A model generated the notes under the pieces. The model did not search any database, was not told the origin of the DNA, and was given only the letters and a program-made list of their open reading frames with translations. The translations under genes and the position numbers were made by a program. A stretch of DNA of 47,027 nt from an uncultured Oscillospiraceae bacterium (GTDB taxonomy: Bacteria > Bacillota > Clostridia > Oscillospirales > Oscillospiraceae): assembly GCA_905234855.1 (NCBI GenBank), contig CAJOIU010000012.1, positions 1 through 47,027 of the forward strand. Reading direction: 5' to 3'. Below are positions 41,007 through 47,027 of this stretch, one piece after another (position 1 is the first letter of the stretch; each line of letters opens with the position of its first letter).

Positions 41007-42230
41007 ATGAAAAAATTCCTTGCTTTGATATTGGCTGTCGCGTTCGTGCTGTGCTTCGGCGCGTCCGCCCTCGCCGCCGGAACCTACACCGTCACCGTCA
41101 TCAACGGCATGGACGGCTCCGTAGCGGAAACCTTTACGGTTGCAGACGGTGAGGATCTCGTTTTCACCATCTCCTGCTCCGCTCCCTGCGATATGGGTCC
41201 CATTGCGGCGGGCGAGGCCGGCTCCGGTGTCATCACCACGGCAGGCTCCATCGTGTATTCCAACGTCACCCTCGGCGGCCCGAACCAGTATCCCACCGCA
41301 GAGACCGTCACCATCTCCGGCATCAATGCCGACGCCACCGTGACCGTCACCCCGAACCCGGACGAGGTCGGTTCCGTATTCCCCGTCATCTCTGAAGGCG
41401 CAGGCTCCGGCAGCGCCTCCGGCGAGGCCTCGGGCGATGCTTCCGACGCTTCGGGCGAGGCCTCCGGCGCCTCGGGCGAGCCTTCCGAAGAGGCTTATCC
41501 CCTGTTTGACGAATACAAAGAGTACCTTTATGAAACCATGATGCAGGATCCCTTCTGGCAGGGCAACGAGGCAAATCTCCGCGCCGGTCTGGACGCGGCG
41601 CAGTCCCCGCTGGATGAATCCATCCAAAACTTCACCGGCTCAGGCGCGGTAGATCAGGCGCCAGCGGGCGTGGTGTTCCCCATGACCTATGACGCTTGGT
41701 ACGCCGAAAACGGCGGCGGCGCTGTCGTCTCCGTGGAGGACGCCTTCATCGAGTACATCCACGAGTGGCTGATCGCGGAAGACGAGATCAACGACACCAT
41801 GACCGAGGAGATCCGCGAAAATGAGTTCATGCCGCTCGTGTATGCCATGGACTTTGAGAGTTTCCCCGCGGAAATGATCTATAGCGGCATGCTGGAGCAG
41901 GGCGTTCCCATGACCTTTGAGGAATTTGCCGCCCAGTATGTCCCTGCGGCGGGCGGCGCTTCCGGCGAGGCCGGCACGGTCGCGCCCGGCACCTACACCG
42001 ACGGCGAGCATACCCTCGTGATCGCAGACGATATGACCTTCTCCATGGAGAAGACCGGCCAGAACCTTGAGGGCGCGGAATTTGTCCTGCTGGTGACCGG
42101 CACCGTCTCCCCGGAGGGCGAGTTCACCATCACCGGCCTGTTTGACGGCGATATCAACCTCATCGAGGTCGCCTCCGCCGATCAAGTCGCCGCTGATCTT
42201 GCCTCCGTGCAGGCAGCCTTCAACGGCTGA
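41007..42230 (+). CDS. secreted protein of unknown function with Ser/Gly/Glu linker
   Basis: A 407-residue exported protein I do not recognise. Start at 41007, seven bases after AGGAGGT (an ATG 21 bases earlier is upstream of that site). Signal peptide residues 1-23 (ALA-AG cleavage). Residues about 24-125 are Thr/Val-rich beta strands with two Cys (SCSAPC). A low-complexity linker of ASGE/GEAS units spans about 130-160. The middle (about 165-325) looks helical and acidic; a second short ASGEAG linker precedes a C-terminal beta domain (about 330-405, GTYTDGEHTLVIADDMTFSM). It has its own consensus promoter and terminator. Surface or extracellular matrix role is possible. Confidence 0.8.
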   Translation: MKKFLALILAVAFVLCFGASALAAGTYTVTVINGMDGSVAETFTVADGEDLVFTISCSAPCDMGPIAAGEAGSGVITTAGSIVYSNVTLGGPNQYPTAETVTISGINADATVTVTPNPDEVGSVFPVISEGAGSGSASGEASGDASDASGEASGASGEPSEEAYPLFDEYKEYLYETMMQDPFWQGNEANLRAGLDAAQSPLDESIQNFTGSGAVDQAPAGVVFPMTYDAWYAENGGGAVVSVEDAFIEYIHEWLIAEDEINDTMTEEIRENEFMPLVYAMDFESFPAEMIYSGMLEQGVPMTFEEFAAQYVPAAGGASGEAGTVAPGTYTDGEHTLVIADDMTFSMEKTGQNLEGAEFVLLVTGTVSPEGEFTITGLFDGDINLIEVASADQVAADLASVQAAFNG

Positions 42231-42255
42231 TCGCGCCGACATAATACGATACAGC

Positions 42256-42285
42256 GACCCCCCTACTTCGGCAGGGGGGTCTTTT
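42256..42285 (+). terminator. intrinsic terminator after the secreted protein gene
   Basis: GACCCCCCT (42256-42264) pairs perfectly with AGGGGGGTC (42273-42281), followed by four T. Confidence 0.9.
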
Positions 42286-42304
42286 GCTCATGCGTCTGTC
42301 GGGA

Positions 42305-43099
42305 TCACTCGGTCAGGTCGATCATGTAGCTCGCGTCCGAGCCCAGCACCGTGCTGGGCAGCACGCCCGTCCATTGCTTGATCCAATAGTAATCGATGAG
42401 CCCGTCGGTCAGAGATTCCGAAATGCGCTTGTTCATCTCGGCCTCTTTTTCACCGGCATACAGGGAGGCCTCGGCTTGGATCTTGACGACCTCCAGCTCG
42501 GCGTTCGCGGCAATGACCGCCTTTTCCGCCTCTGCGTTGGCGGCGATGACGGCGCGCTTGGCGGTGGCCTCTTCCTCCATGGTCTTCTGCGCCTGCTCCG
42601 TCTCGGCCGTCAGCTTATTCTGAGCGGCGACCTGCTTGGCCTCGACGGCCGTGGTGAAGGCGTCGGTGAAGTCGATGTCCTCGATGGCGATGGACACGAT
42701 CGTGATGCCGTACATCTTCATGTCGTTTGCGGTGTTTTCGGCGATCACATCGGAAAGGGAATTACGCTTGGCAATCAAATTTTCCGCCGAATACTGGGAA
42801 AACACCGCCTTGGTATTCTCGAGGATGCGGGGATACATCACGTTCTCATAGTAATGGATGCCAACTGTGCGGTACAGCTCCTGCGCGGTGCTTTGGTCGA
42901 TGCAGTAGTTCACCGAGAGGGCAAGATCCACCTGCTGGATATCGCTGGAGAACGCCGAGGTAGTGATCTGCACCTTCTGCGTGCGGTTGTCCATCTTCAC
43001 CACATTCTGCCACGGCAGGATAAGATGCGCGCCTGCGCCGATGGTACGCTCCTCCACCCGCCCGAAGGTGGTGAGGATGCCGGTATAGCCCGTTGGCAA
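42305..43099 (-). pseudogene. SPFH/prohibitin-type membrane protein gene, 5' end removed by element insertion
   Basis: The 264 remaining residues are a prohibitin/band-7 domain (PTGYTGILTTFGRVEERTIGAGAHLILPWQNVVKMDNRTQKV, VNYCIDQSTAQELY) followed by a long Ala/Glu-rich coiled coil (about 160-225) and a short C-terminal domain. Intact relatives begin with a transmembrane anchor of about 25-30 residues before this PTGYTG; here the frame instead runs into AT-rich sequence of the mobile element with no ribosome binding site. The only start candidate at the edge is TTG (43099). The body is otherwise undamaged, which suggests a recent or reversible insertion. The missing 5' part should lie at the far end of the element. 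Confidence 0.85.
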
Positions 43100-43121
43100 G
43101 TTATAATTAGTACACAGATAA
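43095..43121. other. junction (att site) between chromosome and mobile element
   Basis: Homology to the SPFH gene stops at about 43095-43100 and composition changes abruptly to AT-rich bases; the recombinase gene stop is at 43122-43124. The crossover core should lie here. Its exact bases need the other end or an empty site. Confidence 0.7.
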
Positions 43122-43127
43122 TTATAA
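43101..43127. repeat. 9-base inverted repeat at the element edge
   Basis: TTATAATTA (43101-43109) and TAATTATAA (43119-43127) are perfect reverse complements around nine bases, overlapping the recombinase stop codon. It may be a recombinase-binding arm; a termination role is unlikely as the stem is all A-T. Confidence 0.65.
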
Positions 43128-44507
43128 AAAATTCAGGTCGATCGTTCCGTCGGCGTGAACGACGGCGGATTGGAGGATGGAGCGCCAAAAACGCGCCTTT
43201 TCTTCGGGGTTGAACGTCTGGTATACCTCTTCCCAAGGACGCGCGAGGAAATCCCGCAGAGCGGAAACGTCTTTCTTTGGGACGGAGATTGCGGCCTGTG
43301 CCTCTTCCAGCTGGGCGCGCAGCTTGTCGTATTCGATGCGGTACATGCTTTTTTCGATCAGGTCGTCCATGAATAAATCATACAGCTTCTTCATCTTGGC
43401 CTTGATGCGCGCGGCGTCGGCTTCCGGCCTGCGTTCCGACGCGCTGTTCTTGACTTCATATTCTGCGATGTAGTCAGCGAGAGCGGGACGGATGCGTTCT
43501 AAAAGGTATTTTTCAATGTAGACTTCCGAAAAGGAACCATTCCGCGGGCATGTATGAGACTGATAATGTGTTTTACAGCGGTAACGGGGAAACTTTTTTG
43601 TTATTCCGTCTATGGACTTGTATTGTGATGTAAGTCCCGCCATGCGGCACATACAGTCAGAGCATATCAGTAGGCCGGAAAAAATGTATGTGATTCCCGA
43701 ACCACGTTGACGGGCATCATGCTTTCCGGCGATTAAAAGACGATCAAAGCGTTCCGGCGCTATGAGCGGTTCGCAAAATTCGGGATCGTCGCGATATTGG
43801 CCTTTATATAGAGGGTTGCGCAAGCTGTTCGCGATTATTTCATAGGTGAGACGAAGACCGTATTTTTCATTCAGCAGAACAACCGTTTTACGCTTACTGT
43901 TCGTCGCTTCAAAGATGTCGAACATGTCAAGCGCGAGCTGCTTCCATTCGGGATCATGGACAACGTGTTTTTTGTCATCCAGCATTAGACCGCGCGGAAG
44001 TTTCCCGGTAATATACGACTTGTTCCGCAGCTTATACGCGAAGACATCCTTGATCCTGTCGCTGTCCCGGTCACATTCATCTTGTGCAACGGAAAGGCGG
44101 ATATTGATGTGCAGGCGTCCGTTTGTGGTCGTCGTGTCATAGGATTCTGTCACGGCCTTCCATTGCACATTGTTCGCTTCTAAAATTTCCTGTATTTTGT
44201 GATAGTCACCTATATTGCGGAACCACCTGTCCAATTTGGTAAACAGAATAATGTCGAAGTCGTGACGGCGGACGCCTTCGAGCAGGCGCACAAATTCTTT
44301 GCGCTGCGTGAAGCGTTTCCGCGCGGTCAAGGCTTCATCGACGAACGTGTCCACAAGGACAAGTTTGTTCTTTTTAATGAAGTCGTCCAGTATTTCGTCC
44401 TGCGCTTCCAGCGTGTCGCCGTGCTGAACTTGATCTTCATGGGAACAGCGAATATATTTCACGCAGCGCATCCCGTACAATTCCGGCGACGATTGTGTGT
44501 AATACAT
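43122..44507 (-). CDS. large serine recombinase (integrase of the element)
   Basis: A 461-residue site-specific recombinase. The N-terminal resolvase domain has KYIRCSHEDQ with catalytic Ser22, LEAQ, and FDIILFTKLDRWFRN with the conserved Arg residues. A recombinase domain follows, then a zinc ribbon (CSDCMCRMAG ... YRCKTHYQSHTC) and a coiled-coil region (about 355-410). AAGGTGG lies eight bases before the ATG. The gene ends about 20 bases from the junction, the normal place for an integrase next to its attachment site. A 60-base sample inside it (43861-43920) is 24/60 G+C, lower than the flanking chromosome. It should catalyse integration and, with a directionality factor not seen here, excision. 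Confidence 0.95.
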   Translation of the reverse strand: MYYTQSSPELYGMRCVKYIRCSHEDQVQHGDTLEAQDEILDDFIKKNKLVLVDTFVDEALTARKRFTQRKEFVRLLEGVRRHDFDIILFTKLDRWFRNIGDYHKIQEILEANNVQWKAVTESYDTTTTNGRLHINIRLSVAQDECDRDSDRIKDVFAYKLRNKSYITGKLPRGLMLDDKKHVVHDPEWKQLALDMFDIFEATNSKRKTVVLLNEKYGLRLTYEIIANSLRNPLYKGQYRDDPEFCEPLIAPERFDRLLIAGKHDARQRGSGITYIFSGLLICSDCMCRMAGLTSQYKSIDGITKKFPRYRCKTHYQSHTCPRNGSFSEVYIEKYLLERIRPALADYIAEYEVKNSASERRPEADAARIKAKMKKLYDLFMDDLIEKSMYRIEYDKLRAQLEEAQAAISVPKKDVSALRDFLARPWEEVYQTFNPEEKARFWRSILQSAVVHADGTIDLNFL

Positions 44508-44627
44508 GGATCATTCCACCTTGAAAAAGATATGAAAAGAAAGCCTATGCAAACGCACGGCTTTTGTGATAGAATGATGAGCGGGAACGGATCATCTATC
44601 GCGTGTCGTGCGCGGTATAGGTTCGGG

Positions 44628-44659
44628 AAAGACGTCTGTTTGCGGCAGGCGTCTTTTTT
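44628..44659 (+). terminator. terminator-like hairpin between exonuclease and recombinase genes
   Basis: AAAGACGTCTG (44628-44638) pairs with CAGGCGTCTTT (44646-44656, one G-T pair) and six T follow on the plus strand. No plus-strand gene ends here; on the minus strand it lies directly after the exonuclease stop but with only three T. It may serve the minus-strand gene or end an antisense or small RNA. Confidence 0.6.
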
Positions 44660-44660
44660 A

Positions 44661-45596
44661 TTACTGCCTTGCGGCACGTCTTGCGGCGAGTTCTGCTTCC
44701 TTCTGGGATAGCAATTCCGCCAGACAGATTTCAAACAGCTTTTTTGTGCATTCGGCGTCATCTGTGGCGCGATGCTGTTGATCGTGTTCTGCGAGAGACA
44801 GCGCCGGGATCAATGTTTCCAGTTTGTGATTTGGGAGATCAGGAAAAGCGCGCCTTGCCATATCAAGCGTATCATAAGCAGTAAATTCGGCGGGAACCTT
44901 CGCCGCGTCCAGCGCTGCACAAAGAAACTTCATGTCGAAATTCGCGTTATGCGCCACAAGCGCGCCGCCGTCAATGAACAATAAGATTTCATCAAGGCGA
45001 TCTTCGATGAATGGAGCGTCCAGAAGATCATCGTCTGTTATGCCTGTGATCCGGGTAATCTTTGGCGAAAGTCCGCGCCGCGGATTGAACAGCGAATGAT
45101 AACGCTGCTCGTTTCCGTTTTGAAAATGACGGATCATAGCTATTTCAATAATAGCGTCGGCGTTCGGGGACAGTCCCGTCGTTTCAACATCGAAGACGAT
45201 ATAGTCCTGCTTTGAAATATCGGCTAGCGCCTTTTTCGATTTAGGCTTAATAATCGAATACGAAGCATAAGCGCGAACGGGCGCGGCGGGCGCACGGACG
45301 GTTTGAACTGGCGCGACATCCGACGAAATAACAGCAGGCGGTGAAGTTGGGGCGGGGTCTGGTGCGGAGCGGGACGCGCCGGGAATCGTATAATCCGGCG
45401 CGGGCGCGGCGGGTTCGTGCGTGATTTGCTGCGCATTATCTTGTCCGGCCTTGTATGCCTTATTCCGCCGAATACCAAAAAACAGGAGCGGTACGGCAAT
45501 AATGAGCGCGCCGAACTGTCGAGAGATAACACACGCTGCCGCGAGTAATGCGCCAATGATTATCATTCCGCGCCCGGTTTTCTTATTCTCTTTCAT
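44661..45596 (-). CDS. membrane-anchored DnaQ-like 3'-5' exonuclease
   Basis: A 311-residue protein. Two hydrophobic segments at the N-terminus (about residues 11-25 and 28-42) are followed by a Pro/Ala-rich linker (60-110) and a DEDDh exonuclease domain (about 130-290): DVETTG with Asp136 and Glu138, HNANFD with Asp221, and HRATDD with His275 and Asp280, so all catalytic residues are present. The domain is as in the PolC/DnaQ epsilon proofreading exonuclease. A membrane anchor on it is unusual. The gene lies in the mobile element, 43 bases downstream of the repressor gene and probably co-transcribed with it, which would make it active in the integrated state. Role unknown; defence against incoming DNA is one possibility. 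Confidence 0.85.
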   Translation of the reverse strand: MKENKKTGRGMIIIGALLAAACVISRQFGALIIAVPLLFFGIRRNKAYKAGQDNAQQITHEPAAPAPDYTIPGASRSAPDPAPTSPPAVISSDVAPVQTVRAPAAPVRAYASYSIIKPKSKKALADISKQDYIVFDVETTGLSPNADAIIEIAMIRHFQNGNEQRYHSLFNPRRGLSPKITRITGITDDDLLDAPFIEDRLDEILLFIDGGALVAHNANFDMKFLCAALDAAKVPAEFTAYDTLDMARRAFPDLPNHKLETLIPALSLAEHDQQHRATDDAECTKKLFEICLAELLSQKEAELAARRAARQ

Positions 45597-45639
45597 AATG
45601 CAACCGCTTTCTGCGCTGCCTTCGGGCGGCGCTATTTTT

Positions 45640-46116
45640 TTATGCCAACTTTTCGACGGATTCGCCGGAAGCTGACGATTTCGCCGCCTGACTTGCTTCT
45701 AATTCAAGCTCGCGGCGATAGGCTTCGACTTCCCTGTCGATCCGCGCCTGCGTGTCGTCCGCCGGAAGAAGAACGCTTCGGATGTAGTCTTTCAGGACTT
45801 GCCGATCCCGTGCATCCAGCTTCAAATATTCGGCAATCAAAGAGCGGTCGAGATCGTCGAGATCATACTGCCGACATAATTCGTCAAGCACGGTCGCCGG
45901 AAGATCGGTGAACATGGGTTCGACGCCGGATGTCAGGTAATCATAGCTGACGTTAAATTCCCGGCAGATCGCCCGCGCCATTTGGTCGGTGAGGTTATTC
46001 ACGCCGTTTTCGAGCTTGCTAATAGTCTGTTTTGTGACGCCTAATTTCGCGCCGAATCCTTCAAGCGTGAGCGAAAGAGCCTTGCGGACTTCCTTGATGC
46101 GTTCGCCTTGTGTCAT
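45640..46116 (-). CDS. CI-like HTH (XRE family) repressor of the element
   Basis: A 158-residue regulator. Residues 6-60 form a Cro/CI-type helix-turn-helix (ERIKEVRKALSLTLEGFGAKLGVTKQTISKLENGVNNLT); the rest is helical and acidic (DELCRQYDLDDLDRSLIAEYLKLD), with no peptidase motif for self-cleavage. AAAGGTGG is nine bases before the ATG. Its promoter faces left and lies back to back with a rightward promoter overlapped by GGTGAC repeats, so it is the likely master repressor of the rightward genes. Confidence 0.92.
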   Translation of the reverse strand: MTQGERIKEVRKALSLTLEGFGAKLGVTKQTISKLENGVNNLTDQMARAICREFNVSYDYLTSGVEPMFTDLPATVLDELCRQYDLDDLDRSLIAEYLKLDARDRQVLKDYIRSVLLPADDTQARIDREVEAYRRELELEASQAAKSSASGESVEKLA

Positions 46117-46140
46117 GGGATTTCACCACCTTTCACATAG

Positions 46141-46169
46141 AGAATACCACCGTCCGCCGCGTCTGTCAA
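46141..46169 (-). promoter_or_regulatory. leftward repressor promoter (PRM-like)
   Basis: On the minus strand TTGACA (46169-46164), 17 bases, TATTCT (46146-46141). The start codon is about 25 bases beyond the -10 region, so the leader is very short. Confidence 0.82.
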
Positions 46170-46185
46170 TAAAAAAGTCGCCTGC

Positions 46186-46244
46186 GGTGACAAAAAGGGG
46201 TTGACAAAGTATATTGCGGTGACTATAATGTAACCATAGGTGAC
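46186..46244 (+). promoter_or_regulatory. operator region with GGTGAC repeats
   Basis: Direct GGTGAC copies at 46186-46191, 46218-46223 and 46239-46244, plus an inverted GTAACC at 46230-46235. The second copy and the inverted one flank the TATAAT of the rightward promoter. Starts are 32 and 21 bases apart, about three and two helical turns. Confidence 0.75.
46201..46229 (+). promoter_or_regulatory. rightward early promoter (PR-like)
   Basis: TTGACA (46201-46206), 17 bases, TATAAT (46224-46229): perfect consensus, with a GGTGAC operator abutting the -10 element. Confidence 0.92.
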
Positions 46245-46267
46245 AACGACAAGAAATGACAAAGATC

Positions 46268-46287
46268 ATCACACATCACAGAAAGGA
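46268..46287 (+). repeat. leader repeat copy 1 (before the 110-residue gene)
   Basis: ATCACACATCA followed by GAAAGGA, nearly repeated at 46671-46692. It carries the ribosome binding site of the next gene. Confidence 0.6.
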
Positions 46288-46297
46288 CGATCGGGAC

Positions 46298-46630
46298 ATG
46301 AAGTTCTATTACGAAGGAAAGCTGATGCGGACATCGAAAACGCACGAATACAAATTTGCGCTGCTGAACGGGGCCGGGACGTGTCTTTCCTGTTCAGGGA
46401 CGCGGGACGGGATCGAAAGAGAACGTCAGCGCCGCGTGAGCGAAAGCCGCGGATGGTTGGAAATATACGAAGGGACGCTTGCGGGGACGTGGAAGCCGAA
46501 AACACGCGGCGGCTGGAAGATGTCAGACATCCGTCGGATGTACAAGACGGACGACGATCTGCGCGAGATCATCGGAAAGACGCGGGCCTATATCGACGGC
46601 CTGAAGATTGTCCCGCTGGAAATGCGGTGA
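46298..46630 (+). CDS. small element protein of unknown function
   Basis: A 110-residue basic protein, start at 46298 ten bases after GAAAGGA (an earlier in-frame ATG at 46256 lacks a site). It reads MKFYYEGKLMRTSKTHEYKF and contains CLSCSGTRDG and KPKTRGGWKMSDIRRMY. I do not recognise a family. First gene under the rightward promoter, so an early replication or regulatory function is possible. Confidence 0.78.
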   Translation: MKFYYEGKLMRTSKTHEYKFALLNGAGTCLSCSGTRDGIERERQRRVSESRGWLEIYEGTLAGTWKPKTRGGWKMSDIRRMYKTDDDLREIIGKTRAYIDGLKIVPLEMR

Positions 46631-46638
46631 ATGAAAGA

Positions 46639-46662
46639 GCGGGCGGCATCACCGCCGCCCGC
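46639..46662 (+). other. GC-rich hairpin between the two small element genes
   Basis: GCGGGCGGC (46639-46647) pairs perfectly with GCCGCCCGC (46654-46662). No T run follows, so it is more likely an mRNA stability or spacing element than a terminator. Confidence 0.6.
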
Positions 46663-46670
46663 CGCCAAAA

Positions 46671-46692
46671 ATCACACATCATCGAAAGGGAG
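46671..46692 (+). repeat. leader repeat copy 2 (before the 95-residue gene)
   Basis: ATCACACATCATC followed by GAAAGGGAG, close to the leader at 46268-46287, and again containing the ribosome binding site. Confidence 0.6.
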
Positions 46693-46700
46693 AAAGAACA

Positions 46701-46988
46701 ATGAAAAGGATCATGAACAAAGTCGCGGTTGACACGATATGCTTCACGGTGAATCCGAAACATCACATCCGAATCATGGATTATCCGACATCGTGGGCGC
46801 TGCGCAGCGACGAAACGGCAGACTGGCACGAAGGAAACGTCGTGTTCGACGGAGATCTGATGAAGCGCAATTACGATTGCGCGAAAATCTTCGCTTCGGA
46901 GGTTTACGGCGTAAAGGCTTTTTACAGCGCGCCGCTTCAGGAAAACATACTGCTTTTCAAAATCTGTATGGCGGAAGATCGGTATTGA
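46701..46988 (+). CDS. small element protein of unknown function
   Basis: A 95-residue protein starting MKRIMNKVAVDTICFTVNPKHHIRIMDYPTSWALRSDE. Ribosome binding site GAAAGGGAG upstream. No family recognised; mixed alpha/beta composition, no signal or membrane segment. Second gene of the rightward early operon of the mobile element. Confidence 0.75.
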   Translation: MKRIMNKVAVDTICFTVNPKHHIRIMDYPTSWALRSDETADWHEGNVVFDGDLMKRNYDCAKIFASEVYGVKAFYSAPLQENILLFKICMAEDRY

Positions 46989-47002
46989 AGGGAGCGGGAC
47001 GG

Positions 47003-47027
47003 ATGACAGATCAGAAACACATTGACC
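47003..47027 (+). CDS. start of the next element gene (partial)
   Basis: ATG at 47003 after GGGAGCGGGACGG reads MTDQKHID and runs off the window. It continues the early operon with a 14-base gap. Nothing more can be said. Confidence 0.6.

Overview
The window looks like a chromosomal contig of a GC-rich, low-complexity-tolerant member of the Bacillota (class Clostridia; an Oscillospirales-type gut anaerobe is my best guess). Reasons: SigA-type promoters close to TTGACA-N17-TATAAT, strong AGGAGG ribosome binding sites with occasional TTG/GTG starts, a SpoIID-type protein with S-layer homology domains, desulfoferrodoxin, class I two-subunit fumarase, an ECF transporter subunit, NERD protein, and a Thermotoga-type DAHP synthase. 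The lineage call is inference; no rRNA or tRNA gene is present.

Layout. 1-3431: a cell-surface O-acylation cassette (small membrane protein, MBOAT acyltransferase, SGNH-like partner with a C-terminal leucine-rich-repeat domain). 3459-10743: one compact operon for the complete shikimate pathway plus chorismate mutase and prephenate dehydrogenase, preceded by what reads as a classical ribosome-mediated attenuator: consensus promoter, an 18-residue leader peptide with 4 Phe and 4 Tyr, mutually exclusive hairpins and an intrinsic terminator. 10801-16478: Cthe_2159-type lipoprotein, a molybdopterin/tungsten oxidoreductase of the acetylene-hydratase-like branch, DUF4430 protein, ECF S component and a UPF0340 protein. 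16598-20192: superoxide reductase, then (minus strand) a SpoIID/SLH protein and queA. 20374-22418: asd-dapA. 22482-23312: an AT-rich NERD gene on the minus strand. 23560-29631: purB-purA-nadE-fumarase alpha-fumarase beta-malic enzyme. 29715-31637 (minus): a large secreted NlpC/CHAP-like protein with four FN3 repeats. 31839-33023: aminotransferase. 33123-40884: polA-rimI-tsaD-tsaE-tsaB-upp-glnS. 41007-42230: an abundant-looking secreted protein of unknown function.

43100-47027 is the left end of an integrated mobile element (prophage or integrative element). A large serine recombinase sits beside the junction, where a prohibitin/SPFH-type gene loses its 5' end. Further in lie a membrane-anchored DnaQ-like exonuclease, a CI-like repressor, a divergent promoter pair with GGTGAC operator repeats (a phage-like switch), and a rightward early operon that runs off the window.

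The most interesting items are the Phe/Tyr attenuator in front of the complete aromatic operon, the integration into the SPFH gene (possible excision-controlled gene), the phage-like switch, and a pair of related intergenic repeats flanking rimI.
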